This document shows, piece after piece, positions 27,326 through 37,365 of a DNA stretch of 64,000 bases. The translations under genes were made by a program, and so were the position numbers. Under the pieces are notes generated by a model. The model worked only from the letters and a program-made list of their open reading frames with translations. It was not told the DNA's origin and made no database searches. The number at the start of each line of letters is the position of its first letter. Positions within the stretch are counted from its first letter, which is position 1. Source of the stretch: Clostridiales bacterium (GTDB taxonomy: Bacteria; Bacillota; Clostridia; Saccharofermentanales; Saccharofermentanaceae); the NCBI GenBank assembly GCA_017649645.1, contig JAGCGK010000151.1, positions 1 through 64,000 of the forward strand. Direction: 5' to 3'.

Positions 27326-27808
27326 TTACTTACCGATCTTGATTACCTTGTACTTGAAAGAACCTGCAGGTGTTGTAACCTCAACGACCTGGCCCTTCTT
27401 CTTGCCCACGATAGCGGCACCTACAGGTGACTCGATGGAGATCCTGTTGTTGAAGATGTCTTCCTCGTTGGCATTTACGAGCTCGTATGTCTCTTCGGTC
27501 TTTGTCTCTTCGTCACGAACGACTACTGTACAACCGAGGGATACCTTTGTCTTGGAGATCTCGTCATCGCCCAAAACCTCAGCATTCTTAAGGAGGGCAA
27601 CGAGTTCCTGGATACGGGCTTCGTTCTTAGCCTGTGCTTCTTTGGCGTCATCGTACTCAGAGTTCTCTGAGAGGTCGCCCTGAGCTCTTGCTTCGTTCAA
27701 ACGCTCGGATATTTCAGCCGCGATAGTTGTCTTTCTCTCTGCAAGCTCGTCCTGCAAACGCTTCAGACCTTCGGCGGTATATACATTCTTTTCCAATTCT
27801 TCTGCCAT
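27326..27808 (-). CDS. greA: transcription elongation factor GreA
   Basis: 160 aa from the ATG at 27808 (weak GAGG nine bases upstream); upstream in-frame codons precede the RBS. The N-terminal coiled coil carries the acidic tip of Gre factors (ARAQGDLSENSEYDDAKEAQ), and the C-terminal FKBP-like domain has SPVGAAIVGKKKGQVVEV. Rescues backtracked RNA polymerase by stimulating transcript cleavage. Followed by lysS, a common order in Firmicutes. Confidence 0.96.
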   Translation of the reverse strand: MAEELEKNVYTAEGLKRLQDELAERKTTIAAEISERLNEARAQGDLSENSEYDDAKEAQAKNEARIQELVALLKNAEVLGDDEISKTKVSLGCTVVVRDEETKTEETYELVNANEEDIFNNRISIESPVGAAIVGKKKGQVVEVTTPAGSFKYKVIKIGK

Positions 27809-27899
27809 TTTAAAAAACCTCACTTATAGTTTCTGGTCATAACGTGTCTTATTGTACCCCATAAGACCCAAAATAACAAATATTATTATAATATATGGC

Positions 27900-29408
27900 T
27901 TATCGTGCTGTTCTGTCGTTTTCCTTCTGGATAACATCGTGAGCGCCGCCCTCGATGATGGATGTGGAAGATACGACAACGAGTCTTGCCTTCTGCTGGA
28001 ACTCTTCGATGCTTGAAGATCCGCAGGAACACATTGTAGCCTTGACCTTAGCAAGTGATGTGTCGAGGTTGCTCTTAAGAGATCCAGCATAAGGAACGTA
28101 GGAATCAACGCCTTCCTCGAATGCCATCTTGCCGCCCTTGCCGCCGTCGTCATAACGCTGCCAGTTACGTGCTCTGTTGGAACCTTCGCCCCAATACTCC
28201 TTAACGTAGCTGCCGTTAACGATGAGCTTTCTCGTAGGGGATTCATCGAATCTTGCAAAGTATCTGCCGAGCATAAGGAAGTCAGCACCCATTGCAAGAG
28301 CAAGTGTCATGTGATAGTCGTGAACGATACCGCCGTCGGAGCAAAGCGGGATATATACGCCTGTCTTCTGGAAATACTCGTCACGAGCCTTTGATACAGC
28401 GAGAACTGCGGAAGCCTGGCCGCATCCGATACCCTTCTGCTCACGTGTGATACAGATGGAACCGCCGCCGATACCGATCTTGATGAAGTCTGCGCCAGCA
28501 TCTGCGAGGAACTTGAAGCCCTCGTCGTCAACAACGTTTCCGGCACCGACGATAACGTCAGGGTAGTTGGACTTGATCCACTTAAGAGCTCTCTCCTGCC
28601 ATACGGAGAATCCGTCTGAGGAGTCGAGGCAGAGGGCGTCAGCGCCTGCTTCGATAAGAGCAGGAACACGCTCTTCATAGTCACGTGTGTTGATACCTGC
28701 ACCAACGACGAGTTTCTTGTCTGCGTCGAGGAGCTCATGCGGGTTAGCCTTGTGGAATTCATAGTCTTTACGGAATACGAGACCTACGAGGCATCCGTCT
28801 TTATCTACGATAGGGAGCTGGTTGATCTTGTTGTCCCAGATGATGTCGTTAGCTTCCTTAAGAGTTGTTCCCTCAGGTGCAGTAACGAGCTTCTCGATAG
28901 GAGTCATGAACTCTTTTACTTTTGTATCTGTGGACATTCTGCTTACACGGTAGTCTCTTGTTGTAACGAGACCCAAAAGCTTACCTGTTGATGTGCCGTC
29001 TGATGTAACGGCTGCCGTACCGTGGCCCTTCTCTTCCTTAAGAGCGAGGACTTCTTCCAATGTAGAATCTGGAGTTAAGTTGGAATCGGAAGTAACGATA
29101 CCTGCTTTGTATTTTTTTACTTTACGGATCATCTCACACTGAGATTCGATCGACTGAGACTGGAAAATAAAAGACATACCGCCGCATCTTGCGAGTGCGA
29201 TCGCCATGCCTGAATCTGAAACGGCCTGCATAACAGCAGATACTACCGGAATATTGATCTTGAGCTTTGATTCTTCCTGACCCTTCTTGTATTTGCAGAT
29301 CGGAGCTGATAAGTCGACCTGGTCAGGTGTGTTCTTTTCTGTAGTGAGATTCGGTATCAAGAGATACTCACTGAATGTACGGGATTCTTCTTCGAAAATT
29401 TTAGCCAT
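27900..29408 (-). CDS. guaB: IMP dehydrogenase
   Basis: 502 aa. TIM-barrel core with two CBS domains inserted (about residues 100-220: [40 protein letters not shown]). The catalytic loop [18 protein letters not shown] holds the active-site Cys, and the flap has [12 protein letters not shown]. Oxidises IMP to XMP, the committed step of GMP synthesis. It has GGGAGG before the ATG. The barrel sequence is of the longer variant (ending in EGGAHDVI) and differs from the Bacillus-type enzyme, but all key residues are there. Confidence 0.95.
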   Translation of the reverse strand: MAKIFEEESRTFSEYLLIPNLTTEKNTPDQVDLSAPICKYKKGQEESKLKINIPVVSAVMQAVSDSGMAIALARCGGMSFIFQSQSIESQCEMIRKVKKYKAGIVTSDSNLTPDSTLEEVLALKEEKGHGTAAVTSDGTSTGKLLGLVTTRDYRVSRMSTDTKVKEFMTPIEKLVTAPEGTTLKEANDIIWDNKINQLPIVDKDGCLVGLVFRKDYEFHKANPHELLDADKKLVVGAGINTRDYEERVPALIEAGADALCLDSSDGFSVWQERALKWIKSNYPDVIVGAGNVVDDEGFKFLADAGADFIKIGIGGGSICITREQKGIGCGQASAVLAVSKARDEYFQKTGVYIPLCSDGGIVHDYHMTLALAMGADFLMLGRYFARFDESPTRKLIVNGSYVKEYWGEGSNRARNWQRYDDGGKGGKMAFEEGVDSYVPYAGSLKSNLDTSLAKVKATMCSCGSSSIEEFQQKARLVVVSSTSIIEGGAHDVIQKENDRTAR

Positions 29409-29531
29409 AAATAATACCTCCCAGACTCTATTCTTTTTTGTAAATTAGAATAAATCATATCACAGTTATTATTTAATGTGCCATAGAAAAATGAATTTTT
29501 TTAAGGGGTTTCTTTGTGCTAATTATCCCCT

Positions 29532-30542
29532 TCACATCCTGCCCAGCTTAACGAGCCTTATGACGCACTGTTCGATGAAGTTTTCGACTTCCTTTTCGTA
29601 GAGCGCAGGGGCCTTTGCGTAAGATTCCATATGGTCAGCGTTTTCGACTATGATCATGCGCTTAGGAGAACGGATGCGGTCGTAGATCTTTTTCGAGGCG
29701 TCAGGGTTAACGACATGGTCCTTCTCGCCGTGGAAAAGGAGCACCGGAACCTTGATCCTGTCGGCACCCAGGGCGCAGTCGCACTTGTCGATGTCGAAGT
29801 TGAACCTTAAGGCGACGCAACGCTTGATCCACTTATAGAAGATCGAGCAGTCCACCTTATACCTTCTCCTGCCGAGGTCGAGGAACGGGCGCTCGAACTT
29901 GTCATATGGGCTGTCGGCGATGATGCCTGCGACGTTCTCGGAAAAATCGTCCTGCTCGGCCGCAAGAAGCGCCGTGACGGCACCCATGCACCTGCCGAAG
30001 ATGAAGATCCTGGCGTTATCGCCGTGCTGTCTTTTACAGAAATTGATCCATACGCCCAGGTCCACGCTCTCACAAAGGCCGTAGGAGGTGAACTTGCCGC
30101 CGCTCATGCAGTGGGCACGCTGGTGGATTATAAGGACGTGGCACTGGATCTTGGTCATTATGAGCTTCGCATAGGCGCTCACCATAGACGGATGCTCGTT
30201 ATAGCCATGAAGAAGGATGACTACGTTCCTGCACTCCCTGTCGGAGGACGGCCTGTAGTAACCTTGAAGCTTGATGCCGTCGAAGGCCGTGACCCTGACG
30301 TTCAGAAATTCCATCCTGTTGGTGTAAAACCAGTTCCTGCCCCTTCCGATGACATCCGACTGGTCGATCTTCTGAGGCGACCTGTCGACTGTGGGCATAG
30401 GCTCAGTCCTATAAAAAGCCTGGGCGAAAAAGCGATTTCCGAGCGCGATATAGATGATCACCAGGCAGCCCGCAAGTAAAATCAGCAGGACTATAGCGAT
30501 CAATATGTAAATCGTAAGTGCGCTTATCTTAAGGACAATCAC
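29532..30542 (-). CDS. membrane-anchored alpha/beta hydrolase with a Cys nucleophile motif
   Basis: 336 aa from a GTG placed directly after the pepP-like stop (GGAGG eight bases upstream). One N-terminal transmembrane helix (about 10-33), then an alpha/beta-hydrolase fold: oxyanion segment LLHGYNEH (111-117), nucleophile elbow FGRCMGA (Cys185 where Ser is usual), the acid in FHGEKDHVV, and the His in NADHMES. The codon is TGC, read directly from the sequence. Cys nucleophiles are known in dienelactone hydrolase, but in this BAAT/serine-aminopeptidase-like group Ser is expected. It could be a peptidase, esterase or acyltransferase at the membrane surface. Confidence 0.82.
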   Translation of the reverse strand: MIVLKISALTIYILIAIVLLILLAGCLVIIYIALGNRFFAQAFYRTEPMPTVDRSPQKIDQSDVIGRGRNWFYTNRMEFLNVRVTAFDGIKLQGYYRPSSDRECRNVVILLHGYNEHPSMVSAYAKLIMTKIQCHVLIIHQRAHCMSGGKFTSYGLCESVDLGVWINFCKRQHGDNARIFIFGRCMGAVTALLAAEQDDFSENVAGIIADSPYDKFERPFLDLGRRRYKVDCSIFYKWIKRCVALRFNFDIDKCDCALGADRIKVPVLLFHGEKDHVVNPDASKKIYDRIRSPKRMIIVENADHMESYAKAPALYEKEVENFIEQCVIRLVKLGRM

Positions 30543-31796
30543 TTAAAGGACCTCCGGTTCGTCATTACCGCTGCTTAAAAGTTCGCAGCCGTCAGATGTT
30601 ACGAGCACATCATCTTCTATACGGAACCCGATCCCCCATTCCTTGATGTAAACACCCGGCTCCACTGCCAGGCAGTTGCCTTCCTTCAAAGGCTCTTCTC
30701 TAACGGAAATGTCGTGGACATCAAGTCCCATGTGATGAGACGTATTGTGCCAATAATATTCTGACACAATATTAACATCATTTTCTTCTCCGTCAGATTT
30801 CATTTGTATTAAACCTTCATTCAGGAGCCACTTATAAGTGATCCCCTTCATGTGCGTATTAAGTTCCGGAATGGTGATCCCCGGCTTAATGAACTTAAAG
30901 GCTTCTTTTCGAAGAGTCACGATAAGTCCGTGAAGGCTCATCTTACGCCTCTCGAGTTCCTCATCGTCTGATCTTCCGACAAAAAGGGCTCTGGAGATGT
31001 CGGCACAGTAGCCGTCCACGCGGCCGCCTAAGTCGATCTGTACGATGTCGCCGTTTTTGACCTTGATATCTTCCGGTGTTCCGTGGTGAAGATAAAAGAC
31101 GTTCTCGCCTATCGCCGCTATGGTTCCGAAAGCAGGCACCAAAACTCCTCTTCTTGCCATCTCGTACTCGAGCTTCGTGTAGATATCCAGTTCGTTCATG
31201 CCGGGTTTGATGAACTTCTTAAGTTCGTCCACGGCTTCCTCGGTGATCTTCGCGGCTTTTTTGATGGCCTCGATCTCCTCAGGCTTTTTGACCGTACGCA
31301 TGTTCATCATGGTCTTCTGGATATCGATAAGTTCCTCCGACGACCTGGTCTTCAGCGCCAGGTTCACGAAGTCCTTGGACTGCGATTTAATGGAGCTTCC
31401 GTCATAGCCTATGAGAACGCTCTTGTCCTGAATGACCTCAAAGACCTTATCATCAAAGGTCTCCCTGTCGAAGATATTCTCTTTATTGATGCCCGATATC
31501 GCCTCGTACTCTTCGTGGGTCTTGCGCTTGCCGTGCCAGCGCTCCTTGAGACTGTCTTTTTCCGGCACGAAAAGGCTTACGTCAGCCTTGCCGTCTTTTT
31601 TCCTAATGATCACGGCAGTGTCCTCGTCCTCCACGCCCGTCAGGTAGTAGTAATTCCTGTCCGGAAGAAAACGGTAGTCATTGTCCGAAGACATGCGCTC
31701 GGGTTTTCCCGCATACAAAACCAAGGCGATATTGTCTTCTACCGCCTCGATCAGTTCTTTTCTATTGTTTTCGAAAAATAAATTACGGATACTCAC
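30543..31796 (-). CDS. M24 family Xaa-Pro aminopeptidase-like peptidase
   Basis: 417 aa from GTG with GAGG six bases upstream. N-terminal AMP_N (creatinase-type) domain, then the pita-bread catalytic domain with the metal ligands: Asp in QIDLGGRVDGY and YCADISRA, His in NTSHHMGLDVHD, Glu in AVEPGVYI and FRIEDDVLV. Removes N-terminal residues preceding Pro. Organised head-to-tail with the acyltransferase before it (its start is three bases after the upstream stop) and the hydrolase after it (zero gap), so the three form an operon. Confidence 0.93.
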   Translation of the reverse strand: MSIRNLFFENNRKELIEAVEDNIALVLYAGKPERMSSDNDYRFLPDRNYYYLTGVEDEDTAVIIRKKDGKADVSLFVPEKDSLKERWHGKRKTHEEYEAISGINKENIFDRETFDDKVFEVIQDKSVLIGYDGSSIKSQSKDFVNLALKTRSSEELIDIQKTMMNMRTVKKPEEIEAIKKAAKITEEAVDELKKFIKPGMNELDIYTKLEYEMARRGVLVPAFGTIAAIGENVFYLHHGTPEDIKVKNGDIVQIDLGGRVDGYCADISRALFVGRSDDEELERRKMSLHGLIVTLRKEAFKFIKPGITIPELNTHMKGITYKWLLNEGLIQMKSDGEENDVNIVSEYYWHNTSHHMGLDVHDISVREEPLKEGNCLAVEPGVYIKEWGIGFRIEDDVLVTSDGCELLSSGNDEPEVL

Positions 31797-31798
31797 GA

Positions 31799-32482
31799 TC
31801 AACCTCTTCGACTAAATCTTGTCTCATGTGCGACCGGGACAGAGTCGCTTCTGACATTGACTTCATCGAAGATAATCGTATTGTTGATATAACTGAATGT
31901 GGCACTCGGAGCCCTTCTAATGAGACCCGGGTTACCGATAACTATGGAACCGTCCGGCACGTCAAAGTTGACATAAGCGCCCGGAGCGATAAGTACGTTA
32001 TTACCGATAGTTACATTACCGACGATGATCGCATTCGCACCGATCCACACGTAATTACCGATAGTCGGCGCACCCTTCCTCTTACCACGGAACTGGGTAC
32101 CGATTACGACACCGGTGGAAACGTTAACGTTATAACCGATGACCGACTTCGGGTGAATGATGACACGACCAAAGTGGGCCAGGTAAAAGCCCTTGCCGAT
32201 CTGGGTGTCATACGGGATCTGGATGTGATATTTACGGGAGAGACTGTCCAGGTACATGTTGAAGAACTTGAACTTAAACTGGTAAAGCTTCTTCCTCCAG
32301 CCGTCATACCTCTCGGTCTGACGATAGTAGTACTGTGTACGCCTCAAAGCACTGATATAACTGAACTCCGGGCTGGATCTGATCTCTTCGATGTATGTCA
32401 GAAAAATGCGGTCATGGCTTCGCTTATTTCCTGTATAACGATACAGATCGCTATAGACGATGTCCTTCAATTCGTCATTCAT
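31799..32482 (-). CDS. hexapeptide-repeat acyltransferase, serine acetyltransferase-like
   Basis: 227 aa. N-terminal helical region (ALRRTQYYYRQTERYDG), then left-handed beta-helix turns: IGKGFYLAHFGRVIIHPKS, VIGYNVNVSTGVVIGTQ, PTIGNYVWIGANAIIVGN, VTIGNNVLIAPGAYVNF. The His in AHFGRV matches the catalytic His position of the CysE-type family. It may be a serine or sugar O-acetyltransferase; its length and context (peptidase, hydrolase) do not decide. GGAGG precedes the ATG. Confidence 0.82.
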   Translation of the reverse strand: MNDELKDIVYSDLYRYTGNKRSHDRIFLTYIEEIRSSPEFSYISALRRTQYYYRQTERYDGWRKKLYQFKFKFFNMYLDSLSRKYHIQIPYDTQIGKGFYLAHFGRVIIHPKSVIGYNVNVSTGVVIGTQFRGKRKGAPTIGNYVWIGANAIIVGNVTIGNNVLIAPGAYVNFDVPDGSIVIGNPGLIRRAPSATFSYINNTIIFDEVNVRSDSVPVAHETRFSRRG

Positions 32483-32618
32483 GCGAAGCCTCCGACAAAA
32501 ATACTTACTGTAAAAATTATATTTCTTATATCACAAATAAACAATAGATTCGGACACATTTTTGACAAAATCAATGAAAATATGGTATGTGATTTGTCAC
32601 CTCTGAATTATATTTATT

Positions 32619-32647
32619 TTGTCATATGCATAAAAATATTTTATACT
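32619..32647 (+). promoter_or_regulatory. promoter of the pilin-like wall protein gene
   Basis: TTGTCA (32619-32624), 17-base spacer, TATACT (32642-32647). The transcript start would be about 30 bases upstream of the ATG at 32685, which has AGGGGA as RBS. Confidence 0.65.
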
Positions 32648-32684
32648 TATTAGGTGTTGATTTTATTACCAAAGGGGAACAGTT

Positions 32685-34799
32685 ATGAATAAAAGATCCT
32701 TCTTTCCGGCAGCTGTTATGCTGTCCTTATTTTTGGTGTTCGGCTCCATCTGTACGCCTGTAATGGCGGCCTCCACGGACCACGACCTGTCCATTGGCTT
32801 TACCGCCGTCGACGACAGCGGAAATACCGCAGCAAACTTTCCGTACGGGTATACGGTCTCGGTTAGCGCTGTAACCGAATCAGGGGACCCCCTGACCGGA
32901 ACATATAACATTACGGGTGCAACGGTCTCGACCGTAACATTTACCGACGGTAAATGCGACATCGAGATCTTGCCGGGATCAACAGCCACGTTCCAGGGTC
33001 TTCCCGACAATACGACGGTAACAGTAAGACCGATCAGAAGGATCAGGACTGACGGCTCGACAGATTCCATATACGAGAAGATATCCACAACGGACCTCGA
33101 CTCAAACAATTCCCTTATCCTCGACTCTGATAAGAGCATCAGCTATACCGTCGACAGCAAGTCCATATACACATCCATAAGCATCCTGCCGACGTTTTAT
33201 AAAGACAGCTGGACCGATGACTGTGAGTACTTGTTCCATATGACTTTCTGGGATGAACACGGCCTCGATCTTTCCGAATTCAGCTACACGATAGAGGGAG
33301 ACCCGACGGTCTACAAACCGACATCCGAAAATAACAACTTGATCATAGACGTTAAAGTTCCTATGAACAAAAAGCTCACCATCAACGGTATCCCGACAGG
33401 TATCCATTTCAGCAATTACGATTTCTCTGACAGCGAAGAACACCATCTGTATTGGAAAGGTAATGTTCAGAACCTGTCGGGAACTTTCTTCGCGACGACA
33501 ACCTCGACCGGGTATAAATATCTCTCCAGCGGCATCATGGATCTTACATATTCGGGACTTTGGACGATATATTACAGCAGAAGGGCGGTCATGGCTTCCG
33601 TGACCAAATTCGTAGCCGATCCTTCGCTGGCAAACGATGATAATCTCTACGACTTCAAGGTTACCTTATACGACACCGTGCATGACCGTCCGCATACCGG
33701 AAAAGTACAGGTAATAACCGGTCCATATCAGTCCGTGCAGGCCTACTCACAGATATACGGACCGGCACAGCTCCCTTCGGATCTTACGCTCCGTCTCGCC
33801 GAGACAGACGAGAACGGTTCATTCTATATAAGCCTGAAGCGTAATGAGATGGCACTTATCGGTAAAAACTATGATTTTGAAATGACCAACGCACCTTGGG
33901 TCGTTCTTAATCTCAACTCCAGCGAGATCTACCATACCGAATACGATAACTATAACCCCGAAGACGGCATGATCCCTGCACTTACCAGGATCACGATTGA
34001 AGAGGTAGGCGACGGATACCAGGTCCTGTCAGGCCCGAACACACCGACTGACAAATTTGTCGAGTGGACACCGGAGTATGCTCAGGAAATGAATTTCCAG
34101 TGCGTCAATACGAGGACCTTTGATTCTTCCCTGAATCTCAAGAAAGTCGTAGAAGGCAAGAACGGAGATTTTGATTTCACGATAAGACTTAAGGATCCGT
34201 CCGATGCGCTTCCTACAACATATCCGTACACGGGCGACAAGAGCGGTAATCTCGACTTCACCTTAGTCTCGTCCGAGAAAAGCACCAAGACAGGTCTGGA
34301 CGACAGAACGTCCGAAGTCGAGCACTTCATCTACGAAGCCACGATATCCCTGAAAGGCGGCGAGAGCATCACGATCAGTGACCTTCCGGGCGCCTGCGAA
34401 TACGAGGTCATCGAAAAAGATCCGTCAGGCTACACCGTGGAATCCACCGGCAAGACCGGAACTTTTGCTAGTTCCAAGACGGCAGAGGTCGTCTTCACCA
34501 ATAAGGAGATAACACCGACACCGTCCTCTACACCGTCACCTACTCCGACAACTACGACTACAACGACCACGACGCCTTCACCGACGCCGACGACAACGAC
34601 GACAACAACGCCTTCTGCTACACCTTCGGCCACACCGACCCCAACGGCTACACCTACGGCAACACCTACACCGGGTCTTGTGGTAACCACAGGCGAAGGA
34701 GGTCTTAGAAGACCGATCGTCGTAACAATATCCATCGGTATGATCGTCACGGCGGCTATTCTGGGAGATATTTACCTTAGAAGAAAGCGCGAGGATTGA
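32685..34799 (+). CDS. secreted pilin-like/Cna-B-type wall protein with Thr/Pro-rich stalk
   Basis: 704 aa. Signal peptide 1-29 (ending CTPVMAAS). The mature protein contains beta-sandwich domains; the one near 480-605 (SLNLKKVVEGKNGDFDFTI ... GESITISDLPGACEYEVIEK ... TAEVVFTNKE) is of the Spy0128/DUF7601 kind that forms Lys-Asn isopeptide bonds in pilus subunits. A tract of about 60 residues of Thr, Pro, Ser and Ala follows (TPTPSSTPSPTPTTTTTT), then GLVVTTGEGG, one transmembrane helix and the tail RRKRED. This is the layout of a sortase substrate, but the canonical LPxTG is replaced by VVTTG. No sortase gene is in the window. Confidence 0.82.
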   Translation: MNKRSFFPAAVMLSLFLVFGSICTPVMAASTDHDLSIGFTAVDDSGNTAANFPYGYTVSVSAVTESGDPLTGTYNITGATVSTVTFTDGKCDIEILPGSTATFQGLPDNTTVTVRPIRRIRTDGSTDSIYEKISTTDLDSNNSLILDSDKSISYTVDSKSIYTSISILPTFYKDSWTDDCEYLFHMTFWDEHGLDLSEFSYTIEGDPTVYKPTSENNNLIIDVKVPMNKKLTINGIPTGIHFSNYDFSDSEEHHLYWKGNVQNLSGTFFATTTSTGYKYLSSGIMDLTYSGLWTIYYSRRAVMASVTKFVADPSLANDDNLYDFKVTLYDTVHDRPHTGKVQVITGPYQSVQAYSQIYGPAQLPSDLTLRLAETDENGSFYISLKRNEMALIGKNYDFEMTNAPWVVLNLNSSEIYHTEYDNYNPEDGMIPALTRITIEEVGDGYQVLSGPNTPTDKFVEWTPEYAQEMNFQCVNTRTFDSSLNLKKVVEGKNGDFDFTIRLKDPSDALPTTYPYTGDKSGNLDFTLVSSEKSTKTGLDDRTSEVEHFIYEATISLKGGESITISDLPGACEYEVIEKDPSGYTVESTGKTGTFASSKTAEVVFTNKEITPTPSSTPSPTPTTTTTTTTTPSPTPTTTTTTTPSATPSATPTPTATPTATPTPGLVVTTGEGGLRRPIVVTISIGMIVTAAILGDIYLRRKRED

Positions 34800-34826
34800 T
34801 CGGTTCGATCAAAGATAGAAGATAAC

Positions 34827-34857
34827 AGAGTGTCTCAGCGATGAGGCACTCTTTTTC
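34827..34857 (+). terminator. terminator of the pilin-like gene
   Basis: Stem AGAGTGTCTCA / TGAGGCACTCT with a 4-base loop, followed by TTTTT. It abuts a TTTTCGAGAA word (34853-34862) and the facing terminator of the minus-strand peptide gene. Confidence 0.85.
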
Positions 34858-34858
34858 G

Positions 34859-34897
34859 AGAAAAAAATCCCGAACCGCAATTACTGCGATCCGGGAT
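34859..34897 (-). terminator. terminator of beta-helix/peptide cassette B
   Basis: Minus-strand stem ATCCCG-GATCGCA / TTGCGGTT-CGGGAT with a short loop, followed by seven T residues. It lies seven bases after the stop of the short peptide gene. Confidence 0.8.
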
Positions 34898-34903
34898 ATA
34901 TGA

Positions 34904-35017
34904 TCATTGACCAAACGGAAGAGTCTCGCCTTCACCCGGTTCTCTTCCTGATTCACCGGGATCAACGACTGTAAGTTTGATTATCTCTATTTCCGGAGCA
35001 TCGTAAATATCTTTCAT
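34904..35017 (-). CDS. short acidic peptide downstream of beta-helix B
   Basis: 37 aa. GGAGG lies nine bases before the chosen ATG (35017); an ATG immediately after the RBS was rejected on spacing. Sequence blocks: IYDAPEIEIIKLTVVD at the N-terminus and GEGETLPFGQ at the C-terminus. It begins 14 bases after the beta-helix B stop. It is the shortest of the three peptides; the middle is Gly/Glu/Pro-rich. Confidence 0.75.
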   Translation of the reverse strand: MKDIYDAPEIEIIKLTVVDPGESGREPGEGETLPFGQ

Positions 35018-35031
35018 ATCAAACATCCTCC

Positions 35032-37332
35032 TTATAAGCTATGCAAAAATGAATATACATATATCAGATATGATTTAGCCAGATTTTTCATATTAGCGGA
35101 ATATCCGTCTGTCACATAACAGTTTCTCAAATAGTATGCAATATTCACACTGATCTGACACTCATTAGAGGAAAGATTCTCTGAATCATAAGCATACACA
35201 TCAAACATTTCCGCAAAATACTGGGAGCACGGAACTTTTACCGTATAAACTCCGTTACCCTGATATACTCCCTCATAGACCAAGCTCTGGCTGTAGCCCG
35301 TAAATACAGGAGTTACTCCATCCTTAACAGAGAAATAGAACTTCAACGTCGGAGTAGATCCGAAGATTACGCTCATGCTCGTGAGTTTGATCTTATCGCC
35401 CTTGTTGGAAGCACGACAATATCCGTCGAAGTAAACATCATCTAATATCTTACTCATATCAAAATCGTTGATCTTGGATTGCTGTTCAGGACTTAAAACC
35501 TTATCAGCCAGATCATCTGTTCTGAACTTGAAGTATTTCTGAGCTGCTGCACCATAGTTTACAAGAGCTATTACAGCATCTTCACTGTCGGAAACATTAT
35601 ACTTACCGGGATTCTCAAGAACAGCGGCTGCATAAGAGCTGACGCTTATTGTTGAATAGGTCAGTATTTCTGATCCGTCATACTTAACGCTCAATTCAAG
35701 CGGTACCGTCATATCTTCTACATCGATCGGGAATGTGAACTTAAGGATATTCTCTTCTTTGACAACCTCTGACGAATTTACTTCATCACCTGCCATATAG
35801 AATCGGTTTCCTTCAGTAGGAGTAAGTGTTCCTGACCAATTTGATAATTCAGGATAAGTCGATCCGTCCGGGATATAAACATAGACTTTTAATCCGACCA
35901 TCTTTTCTCTTTGGCTGTCGATAATCAGTGAAAGACCCTTTAATACCATAGGTTCGGTTCCACCATTGCTGTTGATCAGTATCAATGAATAGTAGGCCTC
36001 GGAATAGGAACTCTTATCTGATCTCTCAACACTGAAATCATAATCATCACTTACAAAATAAAGATTGGCTGTATCACTAAAACCGCCACTGGAAGTTTTT
36101 GCAAGACAATCTCCATCGGAAGGATTATTTCTTGATATACCGATCTTTACATAGTCTTTAACAAATAAATTGTCTGTTACAAACAGGCAATCATAAATAC
36201 CATTATTCGCAAAGTAAAGATTGCTCTCTACGCCGTTGGCACTATTTCCCTTTATAAGCGCAGTAACATATTTTGTGCTCGAATATCCTTTTGTAGTCGA
36301 AGCAAAGTAATTTGTTCTGGTACCCTCTCCTCCACAGAAGATAGCTCCTCCTCCGGTTGTATCAGAGTTAGGTGAGTTACAAACATTATCAGCTAATCTG
36401 CATGTTCCAAGAGACACATATGCATAAGGTCCTTCTAAGCATACCGCACCGCCTTTATACTCGGCATAGTTGTTCTCTATATCTGTATTGTATACCCTTA
36501 TCCCTGAGAAAGGAGAGTTTCCTGCAAGATTTACAGGACCCTCTGAATAAATAGCCCCGCCTTCGTATGCCTTACAATTAGTAATATATGCAGAGTCAAC
36601 TCTTACCAGATAATCTGTTGGAGCCGCACTGCCATTCAATGTACAACAAACTGCCGCACCTCTTTTTGAAGTAAAGTTCCTGATTATGGTACCGTCGCCT
36701 AATGTGCAATTCGCACCATTAAATAATGTGATCGCACTATAGCCATCAGGATTCAGTTCAGTAGCTCCGCCATCAAGAGTAATGCCGCTAAGCATCAAAC
36801 TGCATTTTCTGGTGCTGTTTCCACCCAAACGGAAAAGAGGAGCTCCTTTAGGGTTCAAAATAGAACCGTTGAAAAAATTACACATACAAGGACCTTCATC
36901 TTCCGGAATATCGGCTTCCAAGAAATACTCACTCGGATCCTCAGGATTATATGTGATAGTATTGTAATTCAGATCGAAGGAAAACGTTCTGTTGGTATAA
37001 CCACTGAGTCCGCCGGTAAGTTCAATATCCTCATACAAAATGTACGTGGTCGACGGACCGTAATAAACAATATCATCCGGCAAATGTCCGTCAAACGATG
37101 CAATCTTGCTTTGAGTCAACAATCTGTAATATCCACCCGAAGCCTCATACCATCCGCTTTCATCATTGTATTCGAAATTATATCTGTAATAGATCGCAGG
37201 ATGTTCCGGATTAGCATAGATATCTTCGTCATCAGCCAATACCTTACCTGAAGTAGCGATCATCATTGCCCCAAAGGCAACGATAACAGCGAGCATGGAA
37301 ATAAGAAACTTGGATAATTTGTTCTTTCTCAT
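35032..37332 (-). CDS. secreted right-handed beta-helix surface protein, paralogue B
   Basis: 766 aa from the ATG in CTTATGAGAAAG (GGGGG as RBS); longer in-frame starts lie in the region conserved with paralogue C as promoter/leader. Signal peptide ends at SGKVLADDE. Beta-helix rungs include KRGAAVCC, EGGAIYSEG, KGGAVCLEG and GGGAIFCGG. C-terminal domains: LKGLSLIIDSQREKMVGLKV, DMTVPLELSVKYDG, ALVNYGAAAQKYFKFR, then SMSVIFGSTPTLKFYFSVK. Same plan as A and C. Confidence 0.85.
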   Translation of the reverse strand: MRKNKLSKFLISMLAVIVAFGAMMIATSGKVLADDEDIYANPEHPAIYYRYNFEYNDESGWYEASGGYYRLLTQSKIASFDGHLPDDIVYYGPSTTYILYEDIELTGGLSGYTNRTFSFDLNYNTITYNPEDPSEYFLEADIPEDEGPCMCNFFNGSILNPKGAPLFRLGGNSTRKCSLMLSGITLDGGATELNPDGYSAITLFNGANCTLGDGTIIRNFTSKRGAAVCCTLNGSAAPTDYLVRVDSAYITNCKAYEGGAIYSEGPVNLAGNSPFSGIRVYNTDIENNYAEYKGGAVCLEGPYAYVSLGTCRLADNVCNSPNSDTTGGGAIFCGGEGTRTNYFASTTKGYSSTKYVTALIKGNSANGVESNLYFANNGIYDCLFVTDNLFVKDYVKIGISRNNPSDGDCLAKTSSGGFSDTANLYFVSDDYDFSVERSDKSSYSEAYYSLILINSNGGTEPMVLKGLSLIIDSQREKMVGLKVYVYIPDGSTYPELSNWSGTLTPTEGNRFYMAGDEVNSSEVVKEENILKFTFPIDVEDMTVPLELSVKYDGSEILTYSTISVSSYAAAVLENPGKYNVSDSEDAVIALVNYGAAAQKYFKFRTDDLADKVLSPEQQSKINDFDMSKILDDVYFDGYCRASNKGDKIKLTSMSVIFGSTPTLKFYFSVKDGVTPVFTGYSQSLVYEGVYQGNGVYTVKVPCSQYFAEMFDVYAYDSENLSSNECQISVNIAYYLRNCYVTDGYSANMKNLAKSYLIYVYSFLHSL

Positions 37333-37365
37333 AAGAACCCCCGTAAAATGCACTTTTCCAATTAG

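Noticed and set aside
34430..34750. Val/Gly-rich minus-strand ORF
   Set aside because: Antisense of the Thr/Pro repeat of the pilin-like gene; composition is fully explained by the repeat.
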